Shown piece by piece: positions 16,944 through 26,605 of a stretch of DNA of 64,000 nt. The DNA is taken from NCBI RefSeq assembly GCF_012958305.1, contig NZ_JABBYO010000004.1:434001-498000 (forward strand), given 5' to 3'. Positions within the stretch are counted from its first letter, which is position 1, and each line of letters starts with the position of its first letter. This DNA is from Tautonia rosea (GTDB lineage: Bacteria; Planctomycetota; Planctomycetia; Isosphaerales; Isosphaeraceae). The notes beneath the pieces were generated by a model that worked only from the letters and a program-made list of their open reading frames with translations, ran no database searches and was not told where the DNA came from. The position numbers and the translations under genes were made by a program.

Positions 16944-19900
16944 TCAGAGACCCGGCACCGGGACGGCCGGGATACCCAGCCGTTCCTCTTCCTCCTCGAG
17001 GATGATGATCCGAGGCGTGACCATCAGCATGAGGCTGTCCGTGGTTCGGCCGATGCCGATGTTGCGGAACAGTCGGTTGATGGTCGGAATCTTCGAGAGG
17101 ACCGGCGTGCCGAACTCCAGCCGCTGCTCGGTCAGCCGCTTGATGCCGCCCAGGAGCACCGTGCCGCCGTCGGGGACCGTCACCGTCGTGTTGACGAAGG
17201 TATTGGAGACGATCGGCAGCTGGAGGGTCGATTGCAGGTCGGCCGCACCACCGCCCAGACCGCCACCGCCGACTGCACCCGCACCGAAGGTGAAGGTTTG
17301 CACGTCCGAGAGCACCTGGAAGAACGGTGAGAGGGTCAGTCGGACGTAGCGGCGGTCCGCCGTCACGACCGGGGTCACCTGCAGGGTCACACCGTCCTGG
17401 ATCGGCGAAATCTGCGGCTGGAAGGCGACGGCACCCGCGTTGACCACCGGAGTCAGGCCGGTGACGAGGAACCGCTGCGTCTGGTCGCCGATGGTCGCCG
17501 AAGCACCGTTGAAGGTCGTGACCTTTGGAGCCTGCACCACGTTGGCCCGCGTATTCTGCTGGACCGCGGTGAGGAACAGGTAGACTTCCAGGTCGCTGAG
17601 GAAGGCGATACCGAAGTTCGTCCCCGCGTTCAGGTTGCCAAGGTTCGAGATCAGGCTCGCCGGCGAGTAGCTATCCTGCAGGACCGGGATTTGAAGGTCT
17701 CCGGTGAACCGCTGCGACCCGATGCCCGGCTGAGCGTTTCCGACGCCGAGGGTCAGGGGCTTGCGGTTGCCCAGCGAGATGTCTCGCTGCGGGTTGACCA
17801 GCCAGGGAGCGATGGCTTCACCGTCGGTCCCGGTGCCAGGGCCAGGAACAATCGGCTCGGCGGCCGGGTTCGGGACCACGAAGCTGCTCTTGGGTCCGAA
17901 CAGGTCAGACTGGATCGAGAAGTCGAAGTCGACACCGATGAACTCGGCGAAGCTATCGTTGACGGTGATGAACCGCACCTCGACCGAGACCTGAAGGTCC
18001 TGGAGCCGTCTGAGCTGGCGAAGCAGGTCGATGACCTGATCGTGCACATCCGACGTGTGGCGGATGATGAGGCTCAGGTTCAGGAAGAACGGCGTGATCG
18101 AACCGATCGGAGGCTCATCCTCGCCGAATCCGAGTCCCTGGTCGCCACCGAAGCCGCCACCGCCCAGGCCGTAGTTGGTCCGGACCGAGCTTCCGGTGTT
18201 CGGGTCCTTGATCTCCCACGTGCCCGGGGCGATCGAGGTGGTGATCAGCTGGATCAAGGGGCTGAAGTCAACGTCAGGGTCCTGCTTCTCGACAGTCCAG
18301 CCGCCCGAGTCGCCGTTGGCCTCGGGAGTGAAGCCCGCCTGGTTGACGTTGTTCTGCCCGACCGGGTTGGGCTGATTGATCGTCTGCATCGGCGGCTTCG
18401 GGTTCCGCGGCGGGGCGACGACGAGGTCGGCCACCTGGTAAACCCGAGCGAACGATCGGCTCTTGGACTGCGGGGTGGTGATGACCAGCACGCCATCCTC
18501 GATCTTGTAGCTCAGGCCAAGCGGCTCGAGCATCAGGCTGAGGACGGTCTTGATCTTCGTGTTGGTCAGGACCAGGTTGTTGATCTGGGTCGACTCGGTC
18601 AGGGCCTCGTCTTGCAGAGCAACGTTGTCGACCACGATGTTCAGGCCGGTGTAGTTCCGCAGGAAACCCACCGCCTCGCCGATGGTGCCGTTGGGCATGT
18701 TGATCGAGATCGGCTCGTTGAGCTTCTTCTCAACCTCGATGGTCTCCGGCTCCTTGTACGGCATCGGGTCAGCGAACCGATCCCGGTTCTTGGTCATTTC
18801 GAGGAAGTTGCGCGGGTAGGTGATCCCATCCCGCAACAGGTCGCCGTCGATGACCGACGCCCGGTCCACATCGTGCAGGGCGTTCAGGACACCTTCTTCC
18901 TTGGCGGCCCGGATGCGCTGGTCTTCCTCGTAGTGACGACGGACCCGCATGACCGTGGCCATTGCCGTGGCCGAGACGTTGTTCGGATCAAGGGCGATGA
19001 CTCGTTCGGCCCAGGCTTCGGCGGCGGCGTAGTCGCCGTCGTTCTGGGCGGCCATGGCCTTGTCCATCATCTCCTCGACCTGACGCTGCTTGGCAGAGTC
19101 GGCCTCGAGGATGCGGAGCTTCGTCCGCTGGGCTTCGGCGTAGGCTTCCTTGTCGTTCATCTTGGCGTCGAAGGCGAGCTTGTCCTTCTTGGCCAGTTCG
19201 ATGGCAACCTCAAGTCGGCGGACCATCGTCCGAGCGACTGGAGTGGAAAGGTCCGCGGCCATGACCGAGGCCTTGGTTTCTTCGAGCAAGGCGATCGCCT
19301 TGTCCGGCTCGACCTCCATCAGCCGACGTGATTCGGCCACCTTCGTGCCCACCTCGGCGTTGAGCCGCTGGGCATTGATCGTCTCGGCGTCGAGCTGGGC
19401 GTCGAGGTTGTCGACCCGGCTCGTGGCATCTTGCGGCAGCTTCATCAGCAGGTCTTCGACCTTCTGACTGATCGAGTTATCGAGTGCCGAAGGCATCGAG
19501 GCGATCTCGTTGAGCATCGCTCGGGCCCGGTCGAACTCCTGGCTGCGGACAGCGGCCAGAGCAGCATCGTAGAGCTGCAACGACGCAGCCTGCTGGGCCA
19601 GATCGATCTGGGCTCGCAGGTCTTCCGCCTCGGCACCGGCACCGGCGGCAACGGCCTGGTCCACCGCCTCGCGAGCGGCAGCAAAGTTGCCGCCGGCCAT
19701 CAGGGCGTTGGCCCGATCCATCGCGGCCGAAGCCGCATCAACCGCCGGAGTGTCTCCCACGACGACCGCTTCACCGGCTGGTTCGTCGAAGGTCGGCAAC
19801 GCGTCGATCGGGGCCGGGGCAGCCTCGGCGAAGGGGTCGAAGCCGAGGGCGTCCTCGCCCGCAACGTTCTGCACAACCCTGACGTTCGGATCGCTGGCGA

Positions 19901-20915
19901 ACGGAGCCCCCTGGCCCTGAGCCAGTTCAATGTCGTGGAGGACCGCTTCCGCACGGTCGGCGTCGAGAGTCGGAACGACGTTCAGAGACAGTGCCTTGCG
20001 GGCCTTCTTCGCGGCCTCGTCGGTCTGACCTTGCTGCAGCAATGCCCGGGCCTCAGAGACGAGCAGGTCGTAGGTCGACTGATCGTTCTGGTCACCGCCA
20101 TTTTGGCGAGACCGCAAGACTCGGGCCGCAGAAGCAACCTTCTCCGGGCTGTCTTCGAAAATCCCGAAGCTCAGGTTCCAGGTCTCGACCTCCATGGCAA
20201 TGGCCTGGGCGCGATCGTAATCGCCTCGGCTGAGGGCCTCGCGGGCTTCCTCAAGCTTCAGCTTCGCCGCGGCCTTGGCAGCCTTCGGGTCGTCGACCGG
20301 AAGGGTCGAATCCGCGACGGTGGCGGCCCCTTCTGCCGGTCGAACCTTGTCCAGTTCTTTCTGGAGCTTGTTGGGGCTCAGGTCGTCGAACAGCCCCCAC
20401 TTGACGTCCATGCTCCGGGCCTTGTCGAGCTTCGCCTGGGCGGCGTCGTACTCGCCCCGGGCGAGGTCCTCGCGGGCCGACACAAGCAGCCAGCGGGCCG
20501 TCGACTTGGAATCGGTCGCATAGTCGCGGCCGATCGGCTCGGAACCCGGCTCGGTCGCCTGGACTGCGCCAGGAGCCGGTGCCGGAGTCGGCGCGGCCGC
20601 CAGTCCCGAAGCCGGGGCCGGCTTGGTCGCGAGCGAATCCATGGCCTGAAGGTACTCGTCGAGCCGGCTGCGTTCGGACTCCGAGAGTCCGTCCCGATAA
20701 TCGTGAGCGGCCTTCAGATACTGGGCCGCAAGATCATAGTCACCCTGGTTGAACAGATTTGCTCCCGCCCGCAGGTACTCGACCGGCGGCACCGGAGACG
20801 GTGGACGATTGACCGGGGCGGACGATGGTACGCCCCCCTGGTAGGCCCCTTCCGTGGCGGCCGACCAGGCCCCGATGCTCATCATCAGGATCGTGAGAGT
20901 TCTGAGCCTTCCCAA
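16944..20915 (-). CDS. Type II/III secretin (GspD/PilQ-like) with long repeat-containing N-terminus
   Basis: About 1,323 residues, roughly twice a usual secretin. The start is a TTG at 20915 with AAAGGAGG five bases away; it opens a signal peptide ending T-E-G-A. Residues 30-450 contain three to four copies of a helical repeat with R-G-E-Y-D-A-A-Q or G-D-Y-D-R-A-Q cores, TPR-like. A long helical, coiled-coil-rich part follows to about 700. Secretin N-domains start near 725 (E-P-I-S-I-N-M-P-N-G-T-I) and include a Gly-rich insert. The C-terminal barrel domain (about 1080-1305) has T-T-V-T-V-P-D-G-G-T-V-L-L-G-G-I and ends in V-T-P-R-I-I-I-L-E. It should form the outer-membrane gate ring of a type IV pilus or type II secretion-like machine. 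The PilM cluster 12 kb away is the natural partner. Confidence 0.92.
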   Translation of the reverse strand: MGRLRTLTILMMSIGAWSAATEGAYQGGVPSSAPVNRPPSPVPPVEYLRAGANLFNQGDYDLAAQYLKAAHDYRDGLSESERSRLDEYLQAMDSLATKPAPASGLAAAPTPAPAPGAVQATEPGSEPIGRDYATDSKSTARWLLVSAREDLARGEYDAAQAKLDKARSMDVKWGLFDDLSPNKLQKELDKVRPAEGAATVADSTLPVDDPKAAKAAAKLKLEEAREALSRGDYDRAQAIAMEVETWNLSFGIFEDSPEKVASAARVLRSRQNGGDQNDQSTYDLLVSEARALLQQGQTDEAAKKARKALSLNVVPTLDADRAEAVLHDIELAQGQGAPFASDPNVRVVQNVAGEDALGFDPFAEAAPAPIDALPTFDEPAGEAVVVGDTPAVDAASAAMDRANALMAGGNFAAAREAVDQAVAAGAGAEAEDLRAQIDLAQQAASLQLYDAALAAVRSQEFDRARAMLNEIASMPSALDNSISQKVEDLLMKLPQDATSRVDNLDAQLDAETINAQRLNAEVGTKVAESRRLMEVEPDKAIALLEETKASVMAADLSTPVARTMVRRLEVAIELAKKDKLAFDAKMNDKEAYAEAQRTKLRILEADSAKQRQVEEMMDKAMAAQNDGDYAAAEAWAERVIALDPNNVSATAMATVMRVRRHYEEDQRIRAAKEEGVLNALHDVDRASVIDGDLLRDGITYPRNFLEMTKNRDRFADPMPYKEPETIEVEKKLNEPISINMPNGTIGEAVGFLRNYTGLNIVVDNVALQDEALTESTQINNLVLTNTKIKTVLSLMLEPLGLSYKIEDGVLVITTPQSKSRSFARVYQVADLVVAPPRNPKPPMQTINQPNPVGQNNVNQAGFTPEANGDSGGWTVEKQDPDVDFSPLIQLITTSIAPGTWEIKDPNTGSSVRTNYGLGGGGFGGDQGLGFGEDEPPIGSITPFFLNLSLIIRHTSDVHDQVIDLLRQLRRLQDLQVSVEVRFITVNDSFAEFIGVDFDFSIQSDLFGPKSSFVVPNPAAEPIVPGPGTGTDGEAIAPWLVNPQRDISLGNRKPLTLGVGNAQPGIGSQRFTGDLQIPVLQDSYSPASLISNLGNLNAGTNFGIAFLSDLEVYLFLTAVQQNTRANVVQAPKVTTFNGASATIGDQTQRFLVTGLTPVVNAGAVAFQPQISPIQDGVTLQVTPVVTADRRYVRLTLSPFFQVLSDVQTFTFGAGAVGGGGLGGGAADLQSTLQLPIVSNTFVNTTVTVPDGGTVLLGGIKRLTEQRLEFGTPVLSKIPTINRLFRNIGIGRTTDSLMLMVTPRIIILEEEEERLGIPAVPVPGL

Positions 20916-20928
20916 CGCGACCTCCTTT
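20913..20928 (-). promoter_or_regulatory. Shine-Dalgarno that fixes a TTG start for the secretin gene
   Basis: AAAGGAGG (20928-20921) is followed by five bases and TTG (20915-20913). This is the best ribosome binding site near the gene. The downstream residues form the signal peptide, while the longer in-frame upstream extension is arginine-rich and has no ribosome binding site of this quality. Confidence 0.8.
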
Positions 20929-21902
20929 CGCCGCGGGCGGAGACGACCGCCGACTTCCCTGGCGGCGGTCCTTACGTGGCCTCCGACGCGGGGCATTTGA
21001 AGACCGCCGAAATCCCATGACCGGGCCGCCTCGCTGTGGAGGACTGCCCGACCGGGAAGGACCCGGCGGCTGCACCCTGCTCCGATCCGGCTGCGATGGG
21101 TCTTGCCGAGGTGTGGTACGACCGGCGATGGCCGAGACAGGGACTGACGAGACGGTGTGCTACCGAAAAGCAACCGCTCGGTCAACCCCGACGGCCGCGG
21201 CAACCAAGCCGCGCCTCGCCATGCCCCGCCCTCGCCTCAACCTCGACCTCCTCCCCGGACCGATCACCCACCGACACCGGTTCCGGCTCCTCGAGGCCCA
21301 TGCCCCTCGGCGACGTTCCCCTTTTGCCTGTGTGCCCCGCATCAACGCGACGGATGCGAACCGGGCACGCAGGATTCGGCGGTGTTCTGACTGTAGGGAT
21401 CGTGACAATCGCCCGGAATCTTCAGTTCATTCCGGAAAAAAGGTCAACCCGCTTCAAAAATCGATCCCTCAGGACGTCTCCTCGCCCGCGAAACCCGACC
21501 GCATTGACCATCCCAGGACGCCCAACCTGGCTTGAATTCAGGGGTTTGTTCCCACACAATCGCGACAAAAAGCCAGGAAATGCGTCCCAATCTCTGCCTT
21601 GCGACCCCCAACTGAGCCAGGAGACTCGACGTTGGAAGACCACGCCGATGATCGCCGCATGATCTGCGACCAATGCAAGGGAGGCTCGCTGGCCCACCCT
21701 GAAGGGCCCAGGTCGTCCGTCCTGGGACGTGGGTGCTAAATTGCTCACCATCCTGCACGCAATGATGGGGGAACTGAGGACACTCATTTTTTCTTCGAGT
21801 CGCGCGGCACCCCCTCGGTCTGGCTCGATCGCTCCGAGAACGACCATTCGCACTCCTTCTCCCCCGATTCGGCCGGTTGATCCTTGCCCAGGCGGTCGTC
21901 GC
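20929..21902. other. Gene-free stretch upstream of the secretin gene
   Basis: About 970 bases. Open frames on the plus strand up to 208 codons have Pro/Arg/Ser-rich translations without hydrophobic cores or motifs, as expected for chance frames in high-GC DNA. A small hairpin (CCCAGG/CCTGGG, 21707-21725) and a T-run near 21790 are present but not aligned as a terminator. I find no RNA gene. It must contain the secretin promoter and a long leader. Confidence 0.5.
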
Positions 21903-22331
21903 TCAACCTCGAACCGTCGTCGCGAGCGAGGAGGAGTCCTGCACCACGTCCGATGAGCGCGGTCCGACCGGTTTCCGAGTCCCACCTGCTTGCGGCCAGG
22001 GCCAGTTCCCTCGCAATTCCGCTTCGAGGGTGAAACTCAGGAAGGTTCGAATCAACACGACCACGGCCAGCACCGTGATCGACTCGAACGTCAGATCAAC
22101 GGCCACCGTGTGGATGATGTCTGCCGCGATGAGAAACTCCAGTCCCAGGAGAATCCCTTTACCAAGATGCTGGCGCACCTCAGCCATCATGCGTTCATAG
22201 GAATTTTCCTTGACGACGAGGAAGATCCCGCGCAGCACCACCTGAATCGCAATTCCGGTGATGATCACGATGCCGATCATCTCGACGATCGCCGCACACC
22301 ACTTGGCGACCGGTTGAATCATCTCGGTCAT
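21903..22331 (-). CDS. DUF1622 membrane protein
   Basis: A 142-residue protein. An N-terminal helix (V-E-M-I-G-I-V-I-I-T-G-I-A-I), a loop with E-V-R-Q-H-L-G-K-G-I-L-L-G-L-E-F-L-I-A-A-D-I-I-H-T and a third helix (I-T-V-L-A-V-V-V-L-I-R-T-F-L-S) match the DUF1622 family of three-helix membrane proteins. The last 35 residues are polar and poorly conserved in type. Function is unknown in the family. It stands alone on the minus strand between the secretin leader and the SUMF1-like gene. Confidence 0.85.
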   Translation of the reverse strand: MTEMIQPVAKWCAAIVEMIGIVIITGIAIQVVLRGIFLVVKENSYERMMAEVRQHLGKGILLGLEFLIAADIIHTVAVDLTFESITVLAVVVLIRTFLSFTLEAELRGNWPWPQAGGTRKPVGPRSSDVVQDSSSLATTVRG

Positions 22332-22510
22332 GGACGGACTCCATGAGTTGACGAACAGTAATTTGTGAGATTCAGGATGTCTCTACGAACGAGTGTTCTT
22401 CGCGGAATCTTGCCGCAACTGCGAGACTCCTTCGCCCCTCGGTGATGACCTGGAAGTCCTCCGCTCCGCCCTGCGATGCAACAGGGCACAACGAGTGGAG
22501 GGCCTTCGTG

Positions 22511-24217
22511 TCAGGGGCGAATCGTTACCGTTGCAAGATCGCTGACAATCCCCTTGCCTTCGGGAGACGATTCGGGGCGACCCAGGCTCAACGCGATCCG
22601 AGCCGAGCGATTGGCGTCGAGCAACGACTCGGGAATCGAGATGCGCAGGGGTGATCGACCGGCGGCATTTCGGTCGAGCTGGTGGGAAAAATGCTCCCCT
22701 CGGGGGCCGAAGACGTTGACCCACCAGTCGGAACCGACAACCGGCTGCGGGCCATCCCATCGCACCGCGACCGGAATCTCGACGAATCTGCGTCCCAGCA
22801 CTGACGTGATCCGGGGAGGTCCAGAGGGAACCCCGATCCGGGCGAGCTGTCCTTCCGGGATGGTGGGCGTGACCATCGCGTCCTCGACTGCGGCCAGCCA
22901 CCAGAACCGATCCAGGTGCTCGACGGCTCGGCGGCGGTCACTCGGTTCGGGCACCAGACCCGAGAGGGTCGCTTGCGCGCGGTCAGGATCGAACGAAACC
23001 ACCACATCGGCCAAATTTGGGTCGTCCGCCAGTACCCGTCGAATTAGGTCCGCGCCCGCTTCGGCGTCGAGGTCGAACGCCGGTCGAAGCCCCACATACG
23101 GGTCGGGACCAAGGTCCTCGGGATCGTCGATCATCGTGGGGGCGAGTGCCTCATCGGGGTCGCTTCGGAAATGGCCTCCCACACGGGCGAAGACCGAGCC
23201 GCTGGCAGGAGATCGGACCCACTCCTCAACGTTTCCGAAGGTGTGTGACAGGCCCCACGGGTTCGCCTCGTATCCGGGAGTGGAGGCGGGAACGGTCGTA
23301 TCGCTGGCTTCGCCGGGTTCGGGGCCGAAGAAATTGGCTCCCTGCGGAAACTCAGGGCGGTCTCCCCACCAGAACCCCGTCGAGCGGCCCGCTCGGGCGG
23401 CGCGTTGCCACTCGTCAATCGAGGGAAATCGGTACGACAGGCCCGACGAATCGGCATCGCTCAGGGCTTCGAGGTAGGCCTCGGCTCGTCGAGGGGTCAG
23501 GTTTACCGCCGGCTGGTCGGGAGCGTCGAGAAGGAACTCGTCGGATCGGCCCGCATTGGGATCATGATCGGGCAATCGCGCCGCGACCTGGAGATTGGTG
23601 GCCTCGGTCGAGGCGAGGAACAGCCCAGGAGCTTCAGGACTTGAGACGATCCTAGCGAACCGCCAGCCGTCCGGCCCCGGTTTGGGCAAGAGCTGCGCGC
23701 CTTGCTCCGTGGGATCGAGCGCTCGACCTCGGCTGAACGGACCAACGGGCCGCCGACTCGAAGAAGCGGTGGTGGTCGGAAATTGGTCGATCGTTCCGGA
23801 AAGTGATTCTCCAAAAGGAGTTCCGCTCGCCGCGTCGACGAGCCTCGCCTCGATTCGGACCTGCTTCGGCAACCGGTTGCGGACCGCCTGCGCGGGGATC
23901 TGAACGGTAATCACCGACATACCAGGACCTTCCGAGGGCCGCATCGGCCGACGTTCGACCTGTCCATCCGGCAGCCTGACCTGGACCGCGTACCGAGCGC
24001 GTTGCCTTGGGGCCAAATCCGACCACTTCACCGATGCCCGAAGCAGGTACAAGGTTTCTCCCGGCCCCGGGTTCGAGACAAGCGAGGCCGGCCCGAGCCA
24101 TCGCGAGAGCGAGGCGACCTCCTGCGAATCGAGCTGGCTGGCTCCCGACGCGACGGGCACAAACAGGGCAAGCTTGGCAAGCAGGGCAGGAACGGTCTTT
24201 CTCAATGGCTGCAACAC
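22511..24217 (-). CDS. SUMF1/formylglycine-generating-enzyme-like secreted protein, catalytic cysteines missing
   Basis: About 568 residues from a GTG at 24217 preceded by GAGGAG, beginning a signal peptide (L-L-A-K-L-A-L-F-V-P-V-A-S-G-A). The upstream ATG at 24325 adds 36 polar residues and is less likely. A beta-rich part precedes a SUMF1-type lectin-like domain (about 205-360) with V-N-L-T-P-R-R-A-E-A-Y, R-F-P-S-I-D-E-W-Q-R-A-A-R-A-G, P-N-P-W-G-L-like A-N-P-W-G-L and G-N-V-E-E-W. At the end of the fold the usual G-G-S-W...C-R-S-A-x-R is G-G-H-F-R-S-D-P, so the copper-binding cysteines are absent and it should not make formylglycine. A BON-like segment follows (about 372-420), then more beta structure. 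A binding or scaffold role is inferred. Confidence 0.78.
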   Translation of the reverse strand: MLQPLRKTVPALLAKLALFVPVASGASQLDSQEVASLSRWLGPASLVSNPGPGETLYLLRASVKWSDLAPRQRARYAVQVRLPDGQVERRPMRPSEGPGMSVITVQIPAQAVRNRLPKQVRIEARLVDAASGTPFGESLSGTIDQFPTTTASSSRRPVGPFSRGRALDPTEQGAQLLPKPGPDGWRFARIVSSPEAPGLFLASTEATNLQVAARLPDHDPNAGRSDEFLLDAPDQPAVNLTPRRAEAYLEALSDADSSGLSYRFPSIDEWQRAARAGRSTGFWWGDRPEFPQGANFFGPEPGEASDTTVPASTPGYEANPWGLSHTFGNVEEWVRSPASGSVFARVGGHFRSDPDEALAPTMIDDPEDLGPDPYVGLRPAFDLDAEAGADLIRRVLADDPNLADVVVSFDPDRAQATLSGLVPEPSDRRRAVEHLDRFWWLAAVEDAMVTPTIPEGQLARIGVPSGPPRITSVLGRRFVEIPVAVRWDGPQPVVGSDWWVNVFGPRGEHFSHQLDRNAAGRSPLRISIPESLLDANRSARIALSLGRPESSPEGKGIVSDLATVTIRP

Positions 24218-24491
24218 GGCTTGGCTCCTCGACCGGTTCGAGATCCCGACACCAGAATCCTTCCTCGAGGCAAGCGATCGGTTCTGCCGATCGAGTAATG
24301 CCTCGCGTTGACCCCTTTCCGGCAACGGGACTAGAATAATGTGCGAACGCTCGCTGGTCTCCGATGTTGGATTGGCCCTTGCTCATGGCCATCACCTACC
24401 CGAACTCCCAGAGCATCGAGCATCACCTTCGCTCTGAGTACGTCTCGCGGTCGGCGAGCGCGCCTGCGTTTGAAGTCGAGGGTGATGGAGA

Positions 24492-25016
24492 TTGATTACT
24501 TACTACAAACGGTACCGCATGGAGATCGATCTGGCAGGGATCACCCCGCCCTCGTTGCCGGCTCCTTACGATTGGAAACCCTGGGATGAGTCGCTGCTGG
24601 AAGCTCACGCTCAGGTGAAGTATCTTTGCTTCCGGGACGAGATCGACGCCCATGTCTTTCCCTGCCTCAGTAACCTTCCCGGCTGCCGTCGCCTGATGAG
24701 GGAGATTCGACGCAAGCCGGGTTTTTTGCCTGCGGCGACCTGGCTCATTGCTGCGCCGGCCGGCTATGTGGCCACCATTCAAGGGGTGATTGACCGTGAA
24801 GGCTTTGGCGCAATTCAGAACGTCGGCGTCCTGCCCGCCTGGAGAGGCCGAGGGCTCGGCGGTCGGCTTGTCTGCCGGGCCTTGATGGGCTTTCGCGAGC
24901 AAGGCGTCCCTCGAGCGTTTCTCGAAGTGACGGCCGAGAACTCGCACGCCGTCCGCCTGTATCGAACCCTTGGCTTCCGCCGTGTCAAAACGCTGTACAA
25001 GGCCGTCGATGGCTGA
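24492..25016 (+). CDS. GNAT family N-acetyltransferase
   Basis: About 174 residues. The frame opens at a TTG (24492) giving I-T-Y-Y-K-R-Y-R-M-E-I-D-L, an N-terminus I regard as typical for this group; the ATG at 24519 is the alternative. The GNAT core shows the acetyl-CoA loop in V-L-P-A-W-R-G-R-G-L-G-G-R-L-V and the C-terminal N-S-H-A-V-R-L-Y-R-T-L-G-F-R-R. Substrate is unknown. The preceding DNA holds a 43-codon frame (24364-24495) whose TGA overlaps the TTG, which may allow coupling. It diverges from the SUMF1-like gene. Confidence 0.88.
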   Translation: MITYYKRYRMEIDLAGITPPSLPAPYDWKPWDESLLEAHAQVKYLCFRDEIDAHVFPCLSNLPGCRRLMREIRRKPGFLPAATWLIAAPAGYVATIQGVIDREGFGAIQNVGVLPAWRGRGLGGRLVCRALMGFREQGVPRAFLEVTAENSHAVRLYRTLGFRRVKTLYKAVDG

Positions 25017-25205
25017 TCCTCAAGGCGTTTGGCTCGGCCCCGTCCAGGGCAATCATCCGACACTCGATGCACGGCGGTTTGTCCTCTTCGCAACCTTCCC
25101 GATGCTGGAACAGGGAATCGGGTTTCCTGCCGCTCCCTGGCTGGGCTTCGGCTTGCTTCCCCCCGCCTCTTGCCTTCTTTGCCTTTGCCTCCCCGAGGAA
25201 CCGCG

Positions 25206-26441
25206 ATGACCCCCGAGTTGCATCAGCACCAGTTTCCCAACGGACTCATCCTGCTCGCAGAGCCGATGCCGCATGTCCAGTCGGCGGCGTTCAGCGTCTT
25301 GATTCCGGCGGGAGCAGCCTTTGAGCCGGCCGATCGACCCGGCGTGGCGGCGATGCTCGGTGAGTGGGTCACCCGAGGGGCCGGCGACCGCGACAGCCGC
25401 GAACTGCTCGGGGCGCTCGATGAGCTGGGGGTCTCTCACGCCGTTGGTGCCCAGACCTTGCACGCCAGCGTCTCCGCCGCGGCGCTCGGTCGCAACCTCT
25501 TGCCCGCGCTCGAAATCTTCGCCGATGTGCTCCGTCACCCTCGTTTCGAGGACGAAGAGGTCGATTCGATCCGCGCCCTCTGCTACCAGTCGCTCCGCAG
25601 CCTCGAAGACGATCCGGGATCGAAGACGATCACCGAACTGCGTCGAAGGCACTTTGCCGACCCCTGGGGACGCTCGGCCATCGGCACCGTTGAAGGAGTC
25701 ACCGCCGCGACTCCCGAGGACCTGCGCGCCCACTACCGCCGGACCTACCGGCCCGACCGCGCCATCCTCGGCGTCGCGGGAGCGTTTGACTGGGACACGC
25801 TTCGTGACGAGGTCGCCCGCCTCTTTGCCGACTGGGAACCAGGGGCCGAGATCAATGTGACGGAACGCCCGGCCGGTCCGCACCGTGATCACATTGCCCA
25901 GGAAACGCAGCAAACCCAGATTGCCCTTGCCTTCCCGACTGTAGCGGTGGCCCATCCTGACTACTATCGAGCACGAGCGACCGCGGCGATCCTTGGCGGC
26001 TACACCTCGGCCCGCCTGTTCACCGAGGTCCGCGAGAAGCGCGGACTGTGCTACTCGGTCTTCGCCTCGTACGAGGCCCACAAGGACCGCGCTGCCGTGA
26101 TCTGCTACGCCGGAACCGCTCCCGAACGCGCCCAGCAAACACTCGACGTAACCCTCGACGAGCTGCGCCGCCTGGCGGCCGAGGGGATCGAGGCCGACGA
26201 GCTGGATATGATGCGGGCGGGCTTGAAAAGCGCCTTGATCATGCAACAAGAATCGAGCATGAGCCGCTCGGCCTCCCTCGCGGCCGACTGGTTCCACCTG
26301 GGCCGCGTCCGCCCGCTCGACGAGGTCTCCGCCGCGCTTGACGCCTTGACCCCGGCTGATGTGAGTGCCTTTGCCGCTCGCATGGAACTGGACGCGATGA
26401 CGATCCTGACCCTTGGGCCTGATCCGCTGACCCTCCCCTGA
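25206..26441 (+). CDS. M16 family peptidase-like protein, non-catalytic partner
   Basis: A 411-residue M16 protein starting at an ATG with GAGGA six bases upstream. Where active members have H-x-x-E-H, this one reads A-M-L-G-E (residues 49-53 in G-V-A-A-M-L-G-E-W), so both histidines and the glutamate are lost. The C-terminal half keeps R-L-F-T-E-V-R-E-K-R-G-L-C-Y-S-V, the R/Y segment that in M16B heterodimers is supplied by the non-catalytic subunit to bind substrate. The next gene encodes the zinc-bearing partner. Together they should form a clamshell peptidase for peptides; no signal peptide is seen, so probably cytoplasmic. Known two-subunit M16B enzymes give the precedent. Confidence 0.9.
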   Translation: MTPELHQHQFPNGLILLAEPMPHVQSAAFSVLIPAGAAFEPADRPGVAAMLGEWVTRGAGDRDSRELLGALDELGVSHAVGAQTLHASVSAAALGRNLLPALEIFADVLRHPRFEDEEVDSIRALCYQSLRSLEDDPGSKTITELRRRHFADPWGRSAIGTVEGVTAATPEDLRAHYRRTYRPDRAILGVAGAFDWDTLRDEVARLFADWEPGAEINVTERPAGPHRDHIAQETQQTQIALAFPTVAVAHPDYYRARATAAILGGYTSARLFTEVREKRGLCYSVFASYEAHKDRAAVICYAGTAPERAQQTLDVTLDELRRLAAEGIEADELDMMRAGLKSALIMQQESSMSRSASLAADWFHLGRVRPLDEVSAALDALTPADVSAFAARMELDAMTILTLGPDPLTLP

Positions 26442-26605
26442 GCCGACCGAGAACCCCAAGCAGCAACGAACAGCAGATTCACCCGGCGAGCCCCTCTGGC
26501 TCGTACGATTTCCGAATGGCCGGGAAGGGTTTCCGGCCCCCTTGGACGTCCGAGTCGGCAGTGGTCCCGGATCGGTGGCTTCCTGTCATATTCCCGGAGT
26601 TTGCC

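Noticed and set aside
17691-19331. A 546-codon open frame antisense to the secretin gene
   Set aside because: It is a mirror of the secretin codon pattern; the Asp/Val/Arg-rich translation has no motif.
21036-21662. A 208-codon plus-strand frame in the secretin leader region
   Set aside because: Pro/Arg/Ser-rich, no hydrophobic core, no binding site; typical chance frame.
22511-24217. A working formylglycine-generating enzyme for the nearby sulfatase
   Set aside because: The cysteines needed for copper binding and catalysis are absent from the SUMF1-like fold.
24364-24495. A 43-codon frame whose TGA overlaps the TTG start of the GNAT gene
   Set aside because: It has no convincing ribosome binding site or family; kept only as a possible coupling leader.
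25053-26459. A 468-codon open frame antisense to the first M16 gene
   Set aside because: High-GC shadow with no domain; the opposite strand carries a recognisable M16 protein.
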